Part shown: piece after piece, positions 42,019 to 54,200 of the stretch
Position numbering within the stretch: the first letter of the stretch is position 1
Layout: the number at the start of each line of letters is the position of its first letter
Origin: Agarophyton chilense
Lineage: Eukaryota > Rhodophyta > Florideophyceae > Gracilariales > Gracilariaceae
Assembly: GCA_030374765.1 (NCBI GenBank)
Contig: JARGXX010000068.1
Coordinates: 3,410,001 to 3,474,000 of the forward strand
Direction of reading: 5' to 3'
Length of the DNA: 64,000 nucleotides
The notes under the pieces: generated by a model
Databases searched by the model: none
What the model was told of the DNA's origin: nothing
What the model saw: only the letters and a program-made list of their open reading frames with translations
Position numbers and translations under genes: made by a program

Positions 42019-44171
42019 CACCGAGTGACTGCAACTAATGTGGGTGGGAAATTAATGTGGGTACCGCAATTAATGTAGCCCACACTATTTCTGGTCACAT
42101 ACGTTCAGCGTGTGAAACAATTATTGTAGCTCACATTGAAAAGGTGCGCACACTGTTTAATGTAGCCAAAACGGCGGGAAAAGATAGCAATTCAAACCGA
42201 AACAGAGACAAATCAAGCACTGTTACAGACAGAAAGATTCTGAGCAATAAGCGGTCACCCCATGATCTTTACTCGCCGCCATTGTCTTCTTTTGGTATTC
42301 AAAGAGTTCTGAAGCATGATGCCACTCTCTGCATCACCCATTGTCGCTTCATTTGAGAAGCAAGCACATCAGCAAGCACACCAGTTGTCTACACCTCTTG
42401 ATATTTCCACTCCTGTAGCCCATGTTCAGACAAACGAAAAGGTTCGGTCTCTCACCGCAACCAAACCAAAAGCACAATTTCATGCGGCTCATATTGTACT
42501 TTCTGTCGCATACAGAATTAAGATCACATAGTGGATGATTGCAGAAAACAACAGCCACGGGTCAAAAAGCATCCCATCAAAAGCTGTGAAACACTTCGCC
42601 TCTCTGTTTCGTGCTTCTCAGAAAGCTAATCTTCAGAAAGCAAGCCGTCTCTGGAGAAATCTTAAACACTTCGTCAATCATGATGAGACAGTTTCCGCAA
42701 ACGGTGTGACCACTTCTGTTACTCGTAACAATTACAATGGTTTAAAAAGGGTTAGCCCCAAGGCCAGAGCCAGACGAGGGCGCAAAGTAAGGCCATGGGT
42801 GCAAGCATTACAGCATGATATGGTAGAGGAGTTTGACAGACTTCGCAAACTTGGTGTAAAATTCAGTTAGAAGACTATTCACTCTCTTGCACTTCATCTG
42901 ATATCTTCCTCATCCAAAAAAGTCGTATTTTAACGATTTGATTGATGCGCAAAGCGAAAAACCAATTCCATTCTGCGTTAATTGGCGCTTGGTGCGAGGG
43001 TTTACGGATCGCCCTAGAATCGTAAGTCGCTCTCTCACTGGGAAGCACCTTTTGTCGCCGAATGAAGAAGCTTTCATTCAGAAAGAAGTTGCGTTTCATC
43101 TCGGTTAAATGAAGAGGGCTTTTGAGAACAAAAAACTTGAAGAAGACAACGTCGAAAATGCGGATGAAACTCGTTTCATAATAAATGTTGACAACGGAAA
43201 ACAACAGGCTTTTGTGGTGAGAAGTAAGTGAAGTACACTGATGTGGTTTTAGGAGGTGAGGGTATGACCATGGAAGTTCGAATTTCTGGTGGTAGAGACG
43301 CTCTTATTCAACCGGGTTTCCTGATTTTTCAGAACAAATTAAGGTCGTATCCTATGAAGAATGTGCCCGATGATTTCTGTGGTGCTTCATATCGATCTGG
43401 GCCAAAAGATGGATGGATGAAAAAGTGATGACCGAATGGTTAAAGGAGAAAAAAGTTATGAACAAGCTATCACATGAAAGAGAACGAGTTCTTTTTTTGG
43501 ACAACTGCAGCGGCCATGCAGAAACTGAAGAGCTCAAACACGCTTAGAATACCATTAACACCTCAATTAGTTACTTCCCAGACAATGCAACGCATTTAAT
43601 ACAACCAGCTGACTCTTTTGTAATTCAGAAGAAGAAAAAGGCGTGGTGCACCAGATGGGAGTCTCACAAGTTGGAACTGATTTTAAAGGGAGTGTGTTCA
43701 TGTTCAGGAAAAGTTGAGAACCCGGGAAAGAACTTTTTTCTGCGTTTGGGGATGATTGCTGTGTGAGATGTGAACGCACAGAGAGATGTGGATGGTTTGA
43801 CTTATGCTCGAAAATCGATGATCCAGACTGGAATTTCTTTGAATGTGTGTGGGCTATGAGAGGAAAGCCAGCTATTTCCAAATCTCTAGGAGATTATCGG
43901 AAAGTATTGTCACCATTTTGAAGGGGAATCAGTTATTCCATATGTTGAAAGCGGATAATATGCTTTTGGTCAGCAATAGTCAATTGAGGAAAGCTTGCTT
44001 TTTGAAGCCACATTAATTTATACAGTTTCATATAATGTAGCCCACATTATTTGAGACGACCGATTTAGTGTGGGTACAAATATTAATGTAGACCACATTA
44101 ATAATCGTGAGCCGCATTGCGGAAGAGAGCACTGTTTTAATTTGGCCTACATTAGTTGCGGTCACTGGGTG
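42019..44171 (+). mobile_element. pogo-like (Tc1/mariner superfamily) transposon with intact ends
   Basis: The element is 2153 bp and flanked by TA on both sides (42017-42018 and 44172-44173), the target duplication of this superfamily. The 26-bp terminal inverted repeats (42019-42044 and 44146-44171) differ at three positions; the shared part includes GCAACTAATGT. Both ends also carry repeats of AATGTAGCCCACA. Inside is one plus-strand transposase gene, now broken. It could be mobilised only by a transposase made elsewhere. Confidence 0.85.
42535..44014 (+). pseudogene. DDE superfamily transposase of the pogo-like element
   Basis: The coding frame can be followed from the N-terminal region at 42535-42870 (rich in Lys/Arg, with NLQKASRLWRNLKHFV). 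Next is NWRLVRGFTDRPRIV near 42980. The first catalytic block ENADETRFIINVDNG is near 43150-43200, then VLGGEGMTMEVRISGGRDA. The second catalytic block LFLDNCSGH is near 43490-43520, and SYFPDNATHLIQPADSF is near 43570-43620. These are typical DDE_1 features in the right order. Stops at 42868 and four or more later positions, plus at least one frame change around 43420, make it a pseudogene. The reading continues past the catalytic core to about 44014. Confidence 0.75.
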
Positions 44172-45064
44172 TACATGGAAGAAGTTTAAGAACCCTATCA
44201 ATGTTGTAATTATGGTCTACTATGAAGCCAAACTGTATCCTTTTGTGCTAATTTCTAGTTATTTTTGACCTGATCTTTTTCGTGTTTTGCCTTGTGAGCA
44301 TTGTAGACTTTAAATATTCTCAAAAGAATCTGCGCCACACGAAACTGCTTCTGTGTGAAAGAATACACCTTGAGTAACAAAATAATATAGAATATATTTC
44401 TAACTGATTACCATAGTAATTCTATAATAGAATATAAACCGGTGCAAAAACATTGGTTGCACTCTAAAAACTCGTTTTGGATCTGTGTATGAAACAGAAC
44501 TATCTTTTAAAAAAAAAACAATTTCGAACAGTCGCCCCAGTCGAATAGACACTAGAAATATGCAGATAGTGTAAGGAATGAGAACAGACTGTCTCAAAAC
44601 TGCGCACTGTAAATTGTCGAGGAGGGATTGCCACAGGACTTGATACGAGAATGGGGGCGCCTTGAGGCGCAGTATATCTTTGTACAGCGCACAAAATGGC
44701 CTCCTCCCAATAATGTTCCGGTTTTGAGCATGTGACAACAATCCAAAAGTCACCCCCCTGCGTGGGGTGCCTGCCCACAGTGCAGACTGGGCACAAGACC
44801 GTGGGCCACTGGGCGGCGAATTGCAGTGCACTCGCGCGCGGTCAAAACAAACGTCGCAACTTCAGACTTTCAAACCACCTCGCTTTCATTCTACGCCTTC
44901 ACGCTCGCTTGCAGGCCCCCCGCTCCGGTACCGAACACCTGTTCCCGGTTACTACTCCACGAAAGAGCGCTTCTTTCCACCGGACTGTTTTCTTCCGGAC
45001 TTTTTTCTTGCGCGCGCAAGTCGCGTATGTTGGTTTTTGACGAAAGCCTCAAGAAGTGCTAAAC
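44172..45064. other. Intergenic region and 5' UTR of the BI-1 family gene
   Basis: AT-rich to about 44590, then GC-rich and pyrimidine-rich up to the ATG at 45065, which fits a promoter and 5' UTR. A 143-codon minus-strand frame (44400-44831) and overlapping plus-strand frames have no recognisable content. Confidence 0.5.
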
Positions 45065-46139
45065 ATGGATCAGTATCAAGACAAAACGGAGGTAGGCGGT
45101 CCGAGTTTGGCGCAGCCGGCTACCACACCCATCACCGTGAATACCGCCTCGAAAGATGTTCGTCTTGGCTTTATCCGCAAGGTTTATATTCTTCTCGCCA
45201 TCAACTTTGCCATCACCATTGGTGTATCATGCGCTTTCACGTTTGTTGACGCCATTAGCGATTATATTACCATCAACATGTGGGTATTATGGGCTGCTTT
45301 CGGTGCTTCAATTGCGTCACTACTCGTATTGGCCTGTGTTCCCCTCAAATATCCCTTGGATTTTATATTCATGTATGTGTTTGTATTGTGCTTCTCGGCA
45401 ATGATTGGGGTGATTGTCTCAAGGTACTATCGGCGAGATGCAGGAGTTATTGTTCTACAAGCATTTATTGCTACAGTTGCTGTGTTTTTGACAGTGACTG
45501 CGTTCGTGTTCATTACCAAGATTGACTTCAGCTTTTTATACTACTTCCTGGGCGCTGGGTTGATTGTATTGGTTGTACTGTCTCTTCTTACATGGTTGAT
45601 TCCGTGGCCTTCCGGAAGGCTTAGCCGTGGAGTGGTATTTGCTATTTCTGTCCTAGGGTGCGTTTTCCCCTCCTACGTTGAAGCGAAACCGCGCGATTTC
45701 TGCACTCACCGAACCGATGACTTACTCATGTTCCTATCTTTGCATTTTCCTATTTCGTTACGATGTACAGTGTACGTCACAGATATTCTACCTCCCGTTG
45801 ACGATAACATATGCCCTCTTTTGTGCGAAAAACTAACACATTTGCTATGGAATACGGGCACTATCTCCATCCGCAAAACATAATTTTGACAGGGTAAGTG
45901 TGTCAATACGTTCACCACAAGCAGGAAGGAGAGCGAATGTAAATACTCCAAGATGCCCACTAACACGTTCGATTTGTCTGAGCGAAGCGCTTTTGATGAC
46001 CGGATATCTGCTATTCGACACATCGATGGTGATGAAACGTTACGGTCCAGATCAATGGCTGAGCGCAGTGATTTCCTTATACGTGGACGTGACCAACTTG
46101 TTCTTGTTCCTTCTAAATATATTCTCGTTCATAAACTAA
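45065..46139 (+). CDS. Bax inhibitor-1 / lifeguard (TMBIM) family membrane protein, one intron
   Basis: I read two exons, 45065-45657 and 45983-46139, joined in frame to give 249 residues. A hydrophilic N-terminus leads to the family entry motif DVRLGFIRKVY (31-41) and six or seven membrane helices. LLTWLIPWPSGRLSRGVVFAISVLG ends the first exon in blocks typical of the family. The second exon supplies LMTGYLLFDTSMVMKRYGPD and the last helix SLYVDVTNLFLFLLNIF. The GYLLFDT and YVDVTNLFL blocks are the C-terminal signature of the family, and they are lost if the first frame is read through, which supports the intron. Family proteins sit in ER, Golgi or plasma membrane, leak Ca2+ and restrain cell death. 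The ATG at 45065 is preferred over an upstream in-frame GTG. Confidence 0.88.
45658..45982 (+). other. Spliceosomal intron in the BI-1 family gene
   Basis: 325 bp, GTGCGT at the 5' end and CTGAG at the 3' end. A branch-site-like CACTAAC lies about 20 nt before the acceptor. Splicing joins VLG to EALLMTGYLLFDT in the expected frame. This is the only intron I can support in the host genes of the window. Confidence 0.75.
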
Positions 46140-48787
46140 AGTCTAGGCTTGTCCACGTGGTCAGCAGACCCTATCCTCCTCACATCTTGAGATGTTTTTC
46201 TCCCAAAGGAATACGCGTTGTACTCAGCAGTTCAGGATCCCTCTTGTAGGACACAAGCAACTCACCTTTGCGTGATCCATCTGTCGTCGGTCTGCATTTT
46301 GACCAAAGGGAAATCTTACAAAGCAACAGGACTGCCACCGGAGACCAGAAATGGTTGTGCATAAGATTGAAGTACAACACTGTGAAGTTTTTGCTTGGTT
46401 CTTGAACATACTTCAAAGAAGAAGAATAATGGAAATGGGAATAAGCTGTATGAGTACTTACTTCTCCATGAGAAACCCCCTGCATCCGTAGGCGCGTGCT
46501 TTTCCCTCGCCATAATGTGCGACCCTGGACGCTATTTATCTCAAACAATTGCATGGAAGCGAAACAAATATTGCATTTGGGCCTGTAGTGAAAACTAAGT
46601 CTCAGTTGCGGAGGTGAGCTGCAAAATGTACCGCGTGGGTTGTTTCCAGGAAGATTTGATGGTGATCTAAAAACAAGAGATCTAAGAAAAAGAAGAGTTT
46701 TTCGTTTTTTTGGAGGAAACCGGAAATTGATGTTTATTGGGGAAAAGGTCGGTTTTATCTTATGACTTATCTTGATGACATCATTGTGGTACTTTTCTTC
46801 CTTTATGATCTATTGCCATTGGTTTTCTGTACTTTTTGACATAAAAGATCACTGGTCCCCGATAATCAAAAATATTATCGATGGAATCGATTAAACAAGA
46901 TTCAGAAGTATTAAAACAGACTGAAAAAAACGCTACAGTTGGACATTACTTAGGTGCTGCACTTTCACACGTCCTCCACGTCCACCGCGATTGAGCAGTT
47001 CGTTTTTTCGTAGAATCTCGTACACTCATGTATAGTTTGCACTGCCCGTTTCGCGCTCCAAAATACTCGGGTTTTCCGTTGCCGTCTGGGTTTCATCGTT
47101 TTCGTCATTTTTCTTTCATCGGCTTGGGATGTGTTGTAGATGGAAACGCATTATCAAAACAAGCTGCGAACTTCCTATTCTCAATTCATCGAGGACAGTG
47201 GAAAACAACTCACTCTACTTGGAGGCGAACATTAGGCAGAATAGCGACAATTTCTAACCCAGGCGTCAAATTGCAAACATTTTTTCTGTTTTTGGTAAGC
47301 CTCTAATAAAATCGACATAACAAAAACTGCCTCTGGCCAAGAGTTCATTGCCAGAGGAACTGTTTGTTGGAACAGGATAGAGTCGTTAGAGTTTTTAAAG
47401 AGTTCTTTTTGAAATCTGAACAGAGTGACAAATGTAAACGGCAGTGTACTAACCATGTAAATGATTGGCATCGTTTCGAAATAGGTGCGATAACTCGCCT
47501 CAAAGTTGGCAGAAACGTTCAATGGGTCGTTCAACAAGAAAAAGTCTTCATTTTACTGGTAAAAGACCATAAATACGTCATGTAGCCGTTCTCAAGGAGC
47601 CAAAGGTTGCTTAATCGCAACCCTATCTTCATATCCCCACTTGTCAGATGAAAGTTGCAAAGTAGGGTGTGCGGCTTCTGAAACTGAACATTAACATAGA
47701 AAAATCAATCACAATATTTCGAAGAGAGAGGGGCAGCCGTTGAAAGTTTAGATCAATTGGAAAAGAGGGTAGATGACGCAACTTCGATGCTTCAGATCGA
47801 TTTAGGTACAGCAGACTGAGCAAAAATGCAAGTAGATCGCCTCCAACAGTATACCGGTATCAAATTCGATCAATTGATGACCTTTCGAACGCCAGAGTCA
47901 AACAATCTCATAAAATGCACAAACGCTTTCTGGAAAATAAAAATGGAGTGTCCCACGTTCACCTATCGGGTTGGTATCAAGTTGCGAAGTCAAAACATAC
48001 AAAGGTAGAAGGTACAGAGTCGTACTAAAAAAGATTAATTTATGGCTGATTATATCGATACGTTTCATAAGCTTACGTACGCACTGCATATGTCAAAGAG
48101 CACGTGCCCTACACGCTTGCACTTTGCACAGTATTGAGGCAGGGTAGTTAATCACTCTCACAGCACTGTCCGCTGCTATGTCCGCGCCCTTTTATCGCTT
48201 CAAGACCAGTGTAGGACTCCCTATTATCGACATGCAATGCCCGCTATTGCGTCTCGTCATCCTCTACAACTGATCGTCGTTTCATTGGGGTTCTGCGTGC
48301 ATATTGTGTGCTGATAAAGCGTCCGTCCCTAGCGTACGATCCACCACCAAGACAAGTATCAAATTTGTCTTTTAGACAGAGGGCACCTTACAAGGCACAG
48401 TGTATCTTCACTTCTTTTCACGTCGCTTGCATTTTCAGTCCGTTAGCATTTTTCGAAGTCCCCACAACGTCTGTTTTATTTATCCTCTTCAAACTTTATA
48501 TCCCTTCTCGGCAAAGCCATCCAATTCAACCCCACGAAATTCCCCCCGTTCAGTCTCACTTGACAATTTGTACTTCACGGAGCTGTTCTTGCTGAAACAC
48601 CCTTCTAAGTTTTCTCACATCCTGCAGTCCCTTCTGCTTCGTGTCCCTTCCTTTTGCATTCTAATCTAAACTCCGTATAGCTTCAACACGAACCTTGCTT
48701 TGTCTCCGTGTCAGACTTCAATTCAACGCCGTTTTTCACCAGTTCAGCACACATTCTTTAGACTTCTGAGTTACATTCTGTGCGACA
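46140..48787. other. 2.6-kb intergenic region
   Basis: Frames on both strands are short (up to 124 codons), overlap one another and lack recognisable motifs. From about 48300 the plus strand is pyrimidine-rich up to the ATG at 48788, suggesting a promoter and 5' UTR. No RNA gene or repeat could be supported. Confidence 0.5.
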
Positions 48788-50236
48788 ATGCCGGTGGCTC
48801 ACTCTCTTTCCGCACGTCTATTCCCTTCTTTCGCAGTGCTTCTTCAATCCCGCCCTGAACCCTCACTTACTTGTCCTCGACTGGCCCAATCAAAATCTAT
48901 ATCAGATACGTTTCCGCATTTTGCAGGATCAAGCTCACTGGATTCCTGGAGCTCGGAGGCTGCTGGCCAATATATCAACATGGCAGAGCAGAGTTCCTTT
49001 GGGACTGTGCGCCCGCGAGTTCCATCTCTTCCATTTGTCGACCGTGATTCTTTTTCTGTCCGCACTGTACCTCAGACGCTGGTGTCTAACATGGATAGTC
49101 CTCTGCTTTCTCCATATGCTCAGGAACAGTATGCTCTTCTTGAACAGGTATTGAGAAAAGATGATACCAATGGTCCGAATTCTTCATCTATAACAAAGGT
49201 GGAACGAACACAGGACCCCATTGGCTCTCCATTTATCGGACCCGAATTCTATTATTTCTCTGATATCATGGCGGATGCCCCATCTGTTTCCAACAACATG
49301 CTCCAAGCTTCTTTGAAAACGACTGAGCGCCTCTATGCCAATGAGGCAGACGTTTCTAAGGTATCCATCGCGGATGCACCTATTGATCTTCGTTCTCTGG
49401 ATTCTGCAGCAGCAGCAACAGATTTGTCGAGCGGTTTGGAAAGCTTGTGTGCATCTAATGAACCAGAGCCAACTACTTGTGCAGAGCAACAACAGCAAAA
49501 CCTTCTTGGAGTGTTCAATGATCGAAAAACGAACGAAAGAGATGATGAGCATCCTGTGCATTCGGAAGCCATAGGCCAGTTTCGCTCAATTTTTCCTTTT
49601 AATAGCAACCCAGTGTCTCGTTCAGTGTTTGAGCCAGAAAGAGAAACTGGCAACGAAGAAGTTGAAATGAAAGCCGATGAAGACGAAACCGATGACATGT
49701 TATTTTCAGCAAAGAATGAAGATTCATGTGAAGTTAGAGATCAATCGCCGTCTAGCAACATTTCTATGACTGGTCCTTCGATTGGAAGTCATCCAGATCT
49801 ATACGAGAACTTATCCCCGTTCCATCAAGCACTTGTAGATGCGTTGGGCAGAAAAATTGCCACTATGTCTCGACGAAAGTTGAGAGAGACCTTAGCCGAA
49901 AGAGTGACTATTGAAGAGGTGGAACCACTCATGATTATTAACCGAGATGAGCTAGCCGGTATGTTAGGGTTGGGTGTTACGACATGGAAGATGTTTGTTC
50001 ATAACTCCCTCGGTGTGCCTCGATGGCCAGCTCGTGCCCTCAAATCACAAAAAGTGAAAGAGAACAAACTTCTGCAAAGGTTAAAAGAAGCAGAAGCACG
50101 TGGAGATCATGAAAATTTGACCCGGTTGAGGAAAGAGCACTCTAGAGTTATTCAAAATCATATGAAACGAAGAAAACTGTTCCGAGCCGAAGCGAAACAG
50201 AGATCTGAGAAGAATGCTGTGAGAAAGAAACGCTGA
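48788..50236 (+). CDS. RWP-RK-like domain transcription factor
   Basis: 482 residues, one exon. The first ~350 residues are Ser/Glu/Asp-rich with low complexity, including short Ala and Gln runs near 200-240, as in many regulators. The conserved part is at about 357-430. A helical segment containing RRKLRETLAERVTIEEVEPL is followed by ELAGMLGLGVTTWKMFVHNS and then LGVPRWPARALKS. This matches the RWP-RK pattern, in which a helix-turn-helix-like LGV...TxxK is followed by GIxRWPxRKxxS; here the final block reads RWPARALKS rather than strict RWPxRK. A basic coiled coil (KLLQRLKEAEARGDHENLTR and onward, then KRRKLFRAEAKQRSEK) closes the protein. In green plants and algae such proteins control nitrogen response or gamete fate. 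The role here is unknown. The start is the first ATG after a long leader. Confidence 0.75.
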   Translation: MPVAHSLSARLFPSFAVLLQSRPEPSLTCPRLAQSKSISDTFPHFAGSSSLDSWSSEAAGQYINMAEQSSFGTVRPRVPSLPFVDRDSFSVRTVPQTLVSNMDSPLLSPYAQEQYALLEQVLRKDDTNGPNSSSITKVERTQDPIGSPFIGPEFYYFSDIMADAPSVSNNMLQASLKTTERLYANEADVSKVSIADAPIDLRSLDSAAAATDLSSGLESLCASNEPEPTTCAEQQQQNLLGVFNDRKTNERDDEHPVHSEAIGQFRSIFPFNSNPVSRSVFEPERETGNEEVEMKADEDETDDMLFSAKNEDSCEVRDQSPSSNISMTGPSIGSHPDLYENLSPFHQALVDALGRKIATMSRRKLRETLAERVTIEEVEPLMIINRDELAGMLGLGVTTWKMFVHNSLGVPRWPARALKSQKVKENKLLQRLKEAEARGDHENLTRLRKEHSRVIQNHMKRRKLFRAEAKQRSEKNAVRKKR

Positions 50237-51226
50237 GAAAGTGGGTGATTTAGTCAGGTGGGAGTGCAGTCAACTGCCCATACACACAAGATTGACTACA
50301 ACTTTTGTTCCTCTAACTAAATTATATGTACACATTACTTTCTGTAGGAAAAATCAAACGATAAAGCCTCGACTGTATCAGGTTTTTTATCATTCATAAC
50401 GAAACATTTGACTTGTGTATTTTTATAGAAGTGGCCACGCATAGGTGAGGTGGTTAGAAAGGAAATGCGCACTTCCCAGAAGAAAAAAACCTGCGCCAAA
50501 ATGGGCTTGATTGAACCAAGTATTGTTCAGTAGCCTATCGATACCAGGCGTTCGTTTCAGTGCAGTTCGCTGCTTCCCCGCGAGCTCACTCAAAGTATCC
50601 GTACCTCTCATACCCGTCGTATTCTTTTTACATTGGTGAAGAATTAATTGTTTCTCACAATGGATATAGAGTACTGTATCCACTGTAGAAGAGTAGAAGA
50701 TAGAAAGTAAACCTGAGCTTTATCACCAGTTGAAAAAACTCAATATGCAGAAGCTCCGAAGCAACATATACCATTCATCATACTGTACTTGACATGCCAG
50801 ATTGAGGGCTAATAATAAAAGAACAATGCGTGTAGAACAGAGACTGAAATTCAACAAATTAAAACTAACGAAGCCAACTGAGTCGATATTGAGTTTAAAT
50901 ACTAAAATGTTTTCGTAATTACGTTTCAAATATTTATTTCAGCGGAATATTACTGCCGAATACAGTCCGTGAACAACCAAAAAGATATTGAAATCAAGTT
51001 TATGATACCTGTTCCACTAGGGTTTTGTCCCCAGTGCAAAATCGTGGTTTTTATCATCTCTGTCGAGGAAAGTGGACCACGTTTCCAACTGGCTGCAGTG
51101 CATCGTCGCATTTCTCGTCAAGTTCTGAAGCATCACTCGATGCGCACTGTCTTATCGACTTGAATCATAATTCCGAACACCGCATCCAAATCGCAAAACC
51201 GAGGCTTTCTGGAGGTAGATTCGGAA
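50237..51226. other. Intergenic region downstream of the RWP-RK-like gene
   Basis: AT-rich, no frame above 86 codons, no recognised motif. It must include the 3' UTR of the RWP-RK-like gene and perhaps the left end of the large unknown element, whose terminus I could not define. Confidence 0.45.
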
Positions 51227-54200
51227 ATGCAAAACACGAATAAGACTGTGGTGTCGAATCCATCTACGAGCCCATATTCCGATGTTTGTCTGGCATGCGG
51301 TGCGAACTCGAGAAAAAGACCAAATGCCTACGTTTCTCTGACCGATAAGCAAATTTACTCGCGGTCCGTTGTCCACACTATGCCCCTTCCAAACTCATTC
51401 GTTGGCGAAGCAGCCGGCACTTTCTTTTTGTGTACCGATTGCCGTTCTTCGGCTTCCGGATGATCCGTCATTGGTGATCCAAAGCGCTTCGGAAAGAGAT
51501 CCCGATCTGCTCTCTTAGGCTGGAAAAGGCGCATTGAGCTCGAGAGGGTCAGTAGGAAGCAATTTTGTGTCATTTGCGTAGCGTTGGAGGGTCATTCAAA
51601 AGCCAATAAGTCTTTCGCGGATACTAAAAGCCGTAGGCAGCCCACTATGAACCACAACTTGTACAAAATCCTACTCCTGAGTGAAGAAGCGCAACATAAT
51701 TTTTGTTCCATTACCAGCCAGCGCTCCGGCATAAGCACTTCTGCGTCTCATCAGTTTCTGGCCGCACTAGCAGAGACTCGCTTCTGTTGGTTTCACCACA
51801 ATCAAACGCAACATGCGATGGATGATGTTGTTCGGCTGTTCCTTCAGCACGAGAAGTGAAACACGGGTTCTATGTATTCAAATACTACGGCTGTATTGGC
51901 TCTAGTTTTCATTTAAGATCTCTCCCTTCTTTACAGAACGACACACTGGAGGCCAATGAAATGGTTTTTGATTATGAGGAAGCCGTGGCGAGCTTTTCGG
52001 GAAGCAAGCTATCCGTCGAAGATGTCGCAGGAAAGCAGGTATGCGGTACCTGTCGCTACATTGTCACCAAAGGTATGGCTGGAATACGGCCGGTGTTTTT
52101 CTTGAACTCATTGAAACATGCAACGAACCAGTGCATGGTTGACTGTATTCTGTATGCTCTATATTCGAGTGAAGATTGTTCCTAATACTGCCATCCGGAT
52201 CATGTAGCGCACAGTGTGGCTACTGAGTTAAGGCAAAAAGCGATCACTCCTTTCCACGGTTTGACGAAGGCGCGCTTCCTGCCAATCATAGATGTCTTCC
52301 CCCTAAGAACGGTTTTCAATAAGTACAGCTGTTCTCCTAATTCTTCTGACGTTTGTAACAAGACGATAGAGTCTCGCTTGAGTTCTGTATTGGCTGCAAG
52401 AGACGTTCACATCTACTCACTCTTAAGAAAATTTCGGTGCTACTCCTCAAGCGACGCTCTGGAAGATGCAGCTCACGGAGCTATTTCTTTTGCCAGGGCA
52501 GGGAACTGTCTTTTAATGGCTAAAGAGAGAAGGCTTCTAATTGGAGAAGTATGTCAAAGGTTTGTGGAACAGCAAGAGACCTTCAGAAAGGGAATTGGAA
52601 AGGGAACTGGAAATTATCTTCAGAAATAGCTGCTGTCTCGAGGCGGTTGTGGTCTTCCATGGTTTTAGATATGGCCTAAAATCGTCAACTCACGTCATGG
52701 AGAGTCTCTGCGGCCGCAAAAGGGTGTAGGATTGCTGAGATATTTCCCACAGGTAATGCAATTTCTTAACTACCAGCGGAGAGATTGGACAGCTACGCCC
52801 GGTTGTCATCGCCTGACCGGACGGCCGAACAGGTTCTACCTCGAGCAGATTTCGTGCTGTGCATTCGTACGTTTCGATTACTGGAGCAGATAGCATACTC
52901 GCTTTCGAGGGTGGCTGTCAGGCCTCTCATACTGGCAACTTCTGTTGGAAACATATTGGAGTCGTCAGCTTCTTGGACGAGCGTCCTGCATACTCAAGGC
53001 ATTTTGCTTTCGCACGACACGACGGAGTGTTTTCGAAAACGGCTTATAGCTGACCGTGAGCAATCGTCAGACGGGGCTTTCGATAAGGTGCATCTACGGG
53101 ACAGGGTGGTTACCATCCAAAGGGACAACTTCGATATACTTCCCTTGAACTGCGTCAAAGCGAATGGAAAGCGGCTGCCAATGGTTAGTGGTAGAGCAAC
53201 TCAAGCTATCGTTCAAAGCAAGCGCCGCAAACTGAACGATCGACCTTGTGTGGAAGGGCATCCTTCAGAGGGTGAGGGCATCCCTTCCGGGTGGCTCGAT
53301 ACCGGTATGGTGCCCTCCTTGGCGAACAGAAAGGACTTCGTGTCGTCACTGCACTCCGGTGAAGATCAAGAGGTACTAATCGACTTCTTGGATGTTGCGT
53401 TTGGAATTGTATTCATGAACTGGGATCAACTTAAGGGAGTATCCACCGCACAGCTACGGTACAAGTGTGGGGCTGATGAGAAGCTGTTCAGGCACCAAGG
53501 CATTGATTTCCGATCCTTGACGCTGTCTTGCTTTCGGCCGCACGGAGGGCTGCATACTAAACATCGTTCTCTCCACGAACAAGATTTCGTTTTCGTAGAA
53601 ATATGCAGGATGAGCGCAGCAGACATTTTGACCATACACCAGAAGTTGGCTCTAGTCAAAGAGGTTGTTAGAGTAGGGACCGGGGGAAGGGCAAGCCACA
53701 TTGTGGTGTGTGGGGATCAGCCTACATACCGCACGCTAATGAAAATCTGGAGAACCTCCTACACAGATGCGAAGAGGGGAAGTGCGTCGTCCGACCATTT
53801 ATACGATGAGAGTAAAGTGCACGAGTGGCTCATACCGTTCCCTGGTTTTTCCACGTCGAGAAGCAGAGCTTGTACCCGATTTGTAAGGAAATGTTGGACG
53901 GTATGGGCCTAAAAGAGCTGGCGCGCTGTTCCAGTCTTTCTCCAAGTCAAGTAGATAATATCCTCAAGCACAGCCATGCTCGAAACAACCGCTCCTGTCT
54001 ATTTAACATCTGCGCGGCAATGATGATGCCCACTATGGATGTATTGCGTCCGGAGAACCCCGATGTGAAGGATGCCGTTGACTCAATGAAGTTTAGCCAT
54101 GGGCCAATCGACGGGGTTCAAGACCGGCTAAGTACATCCAAACTGTTCCGATGTACTTTAAGTAAGGTAACGGATTTGGTTTTTGAAATCGGTAGGCTCT

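Noticed and set aside
44400-44831. 143-codon minus-strand frame upstream of the BI-1 gene
   Set aside because: No recognisable domain, overlaps other chance frames, and sits in the probable promoter.
45658-45883. C-terminal extension of the BI-1 protein by reading through
   Set aside because: The read-through tail has no membrane helix or family motif, whereas the spliced form restores the conserved C-terminus.
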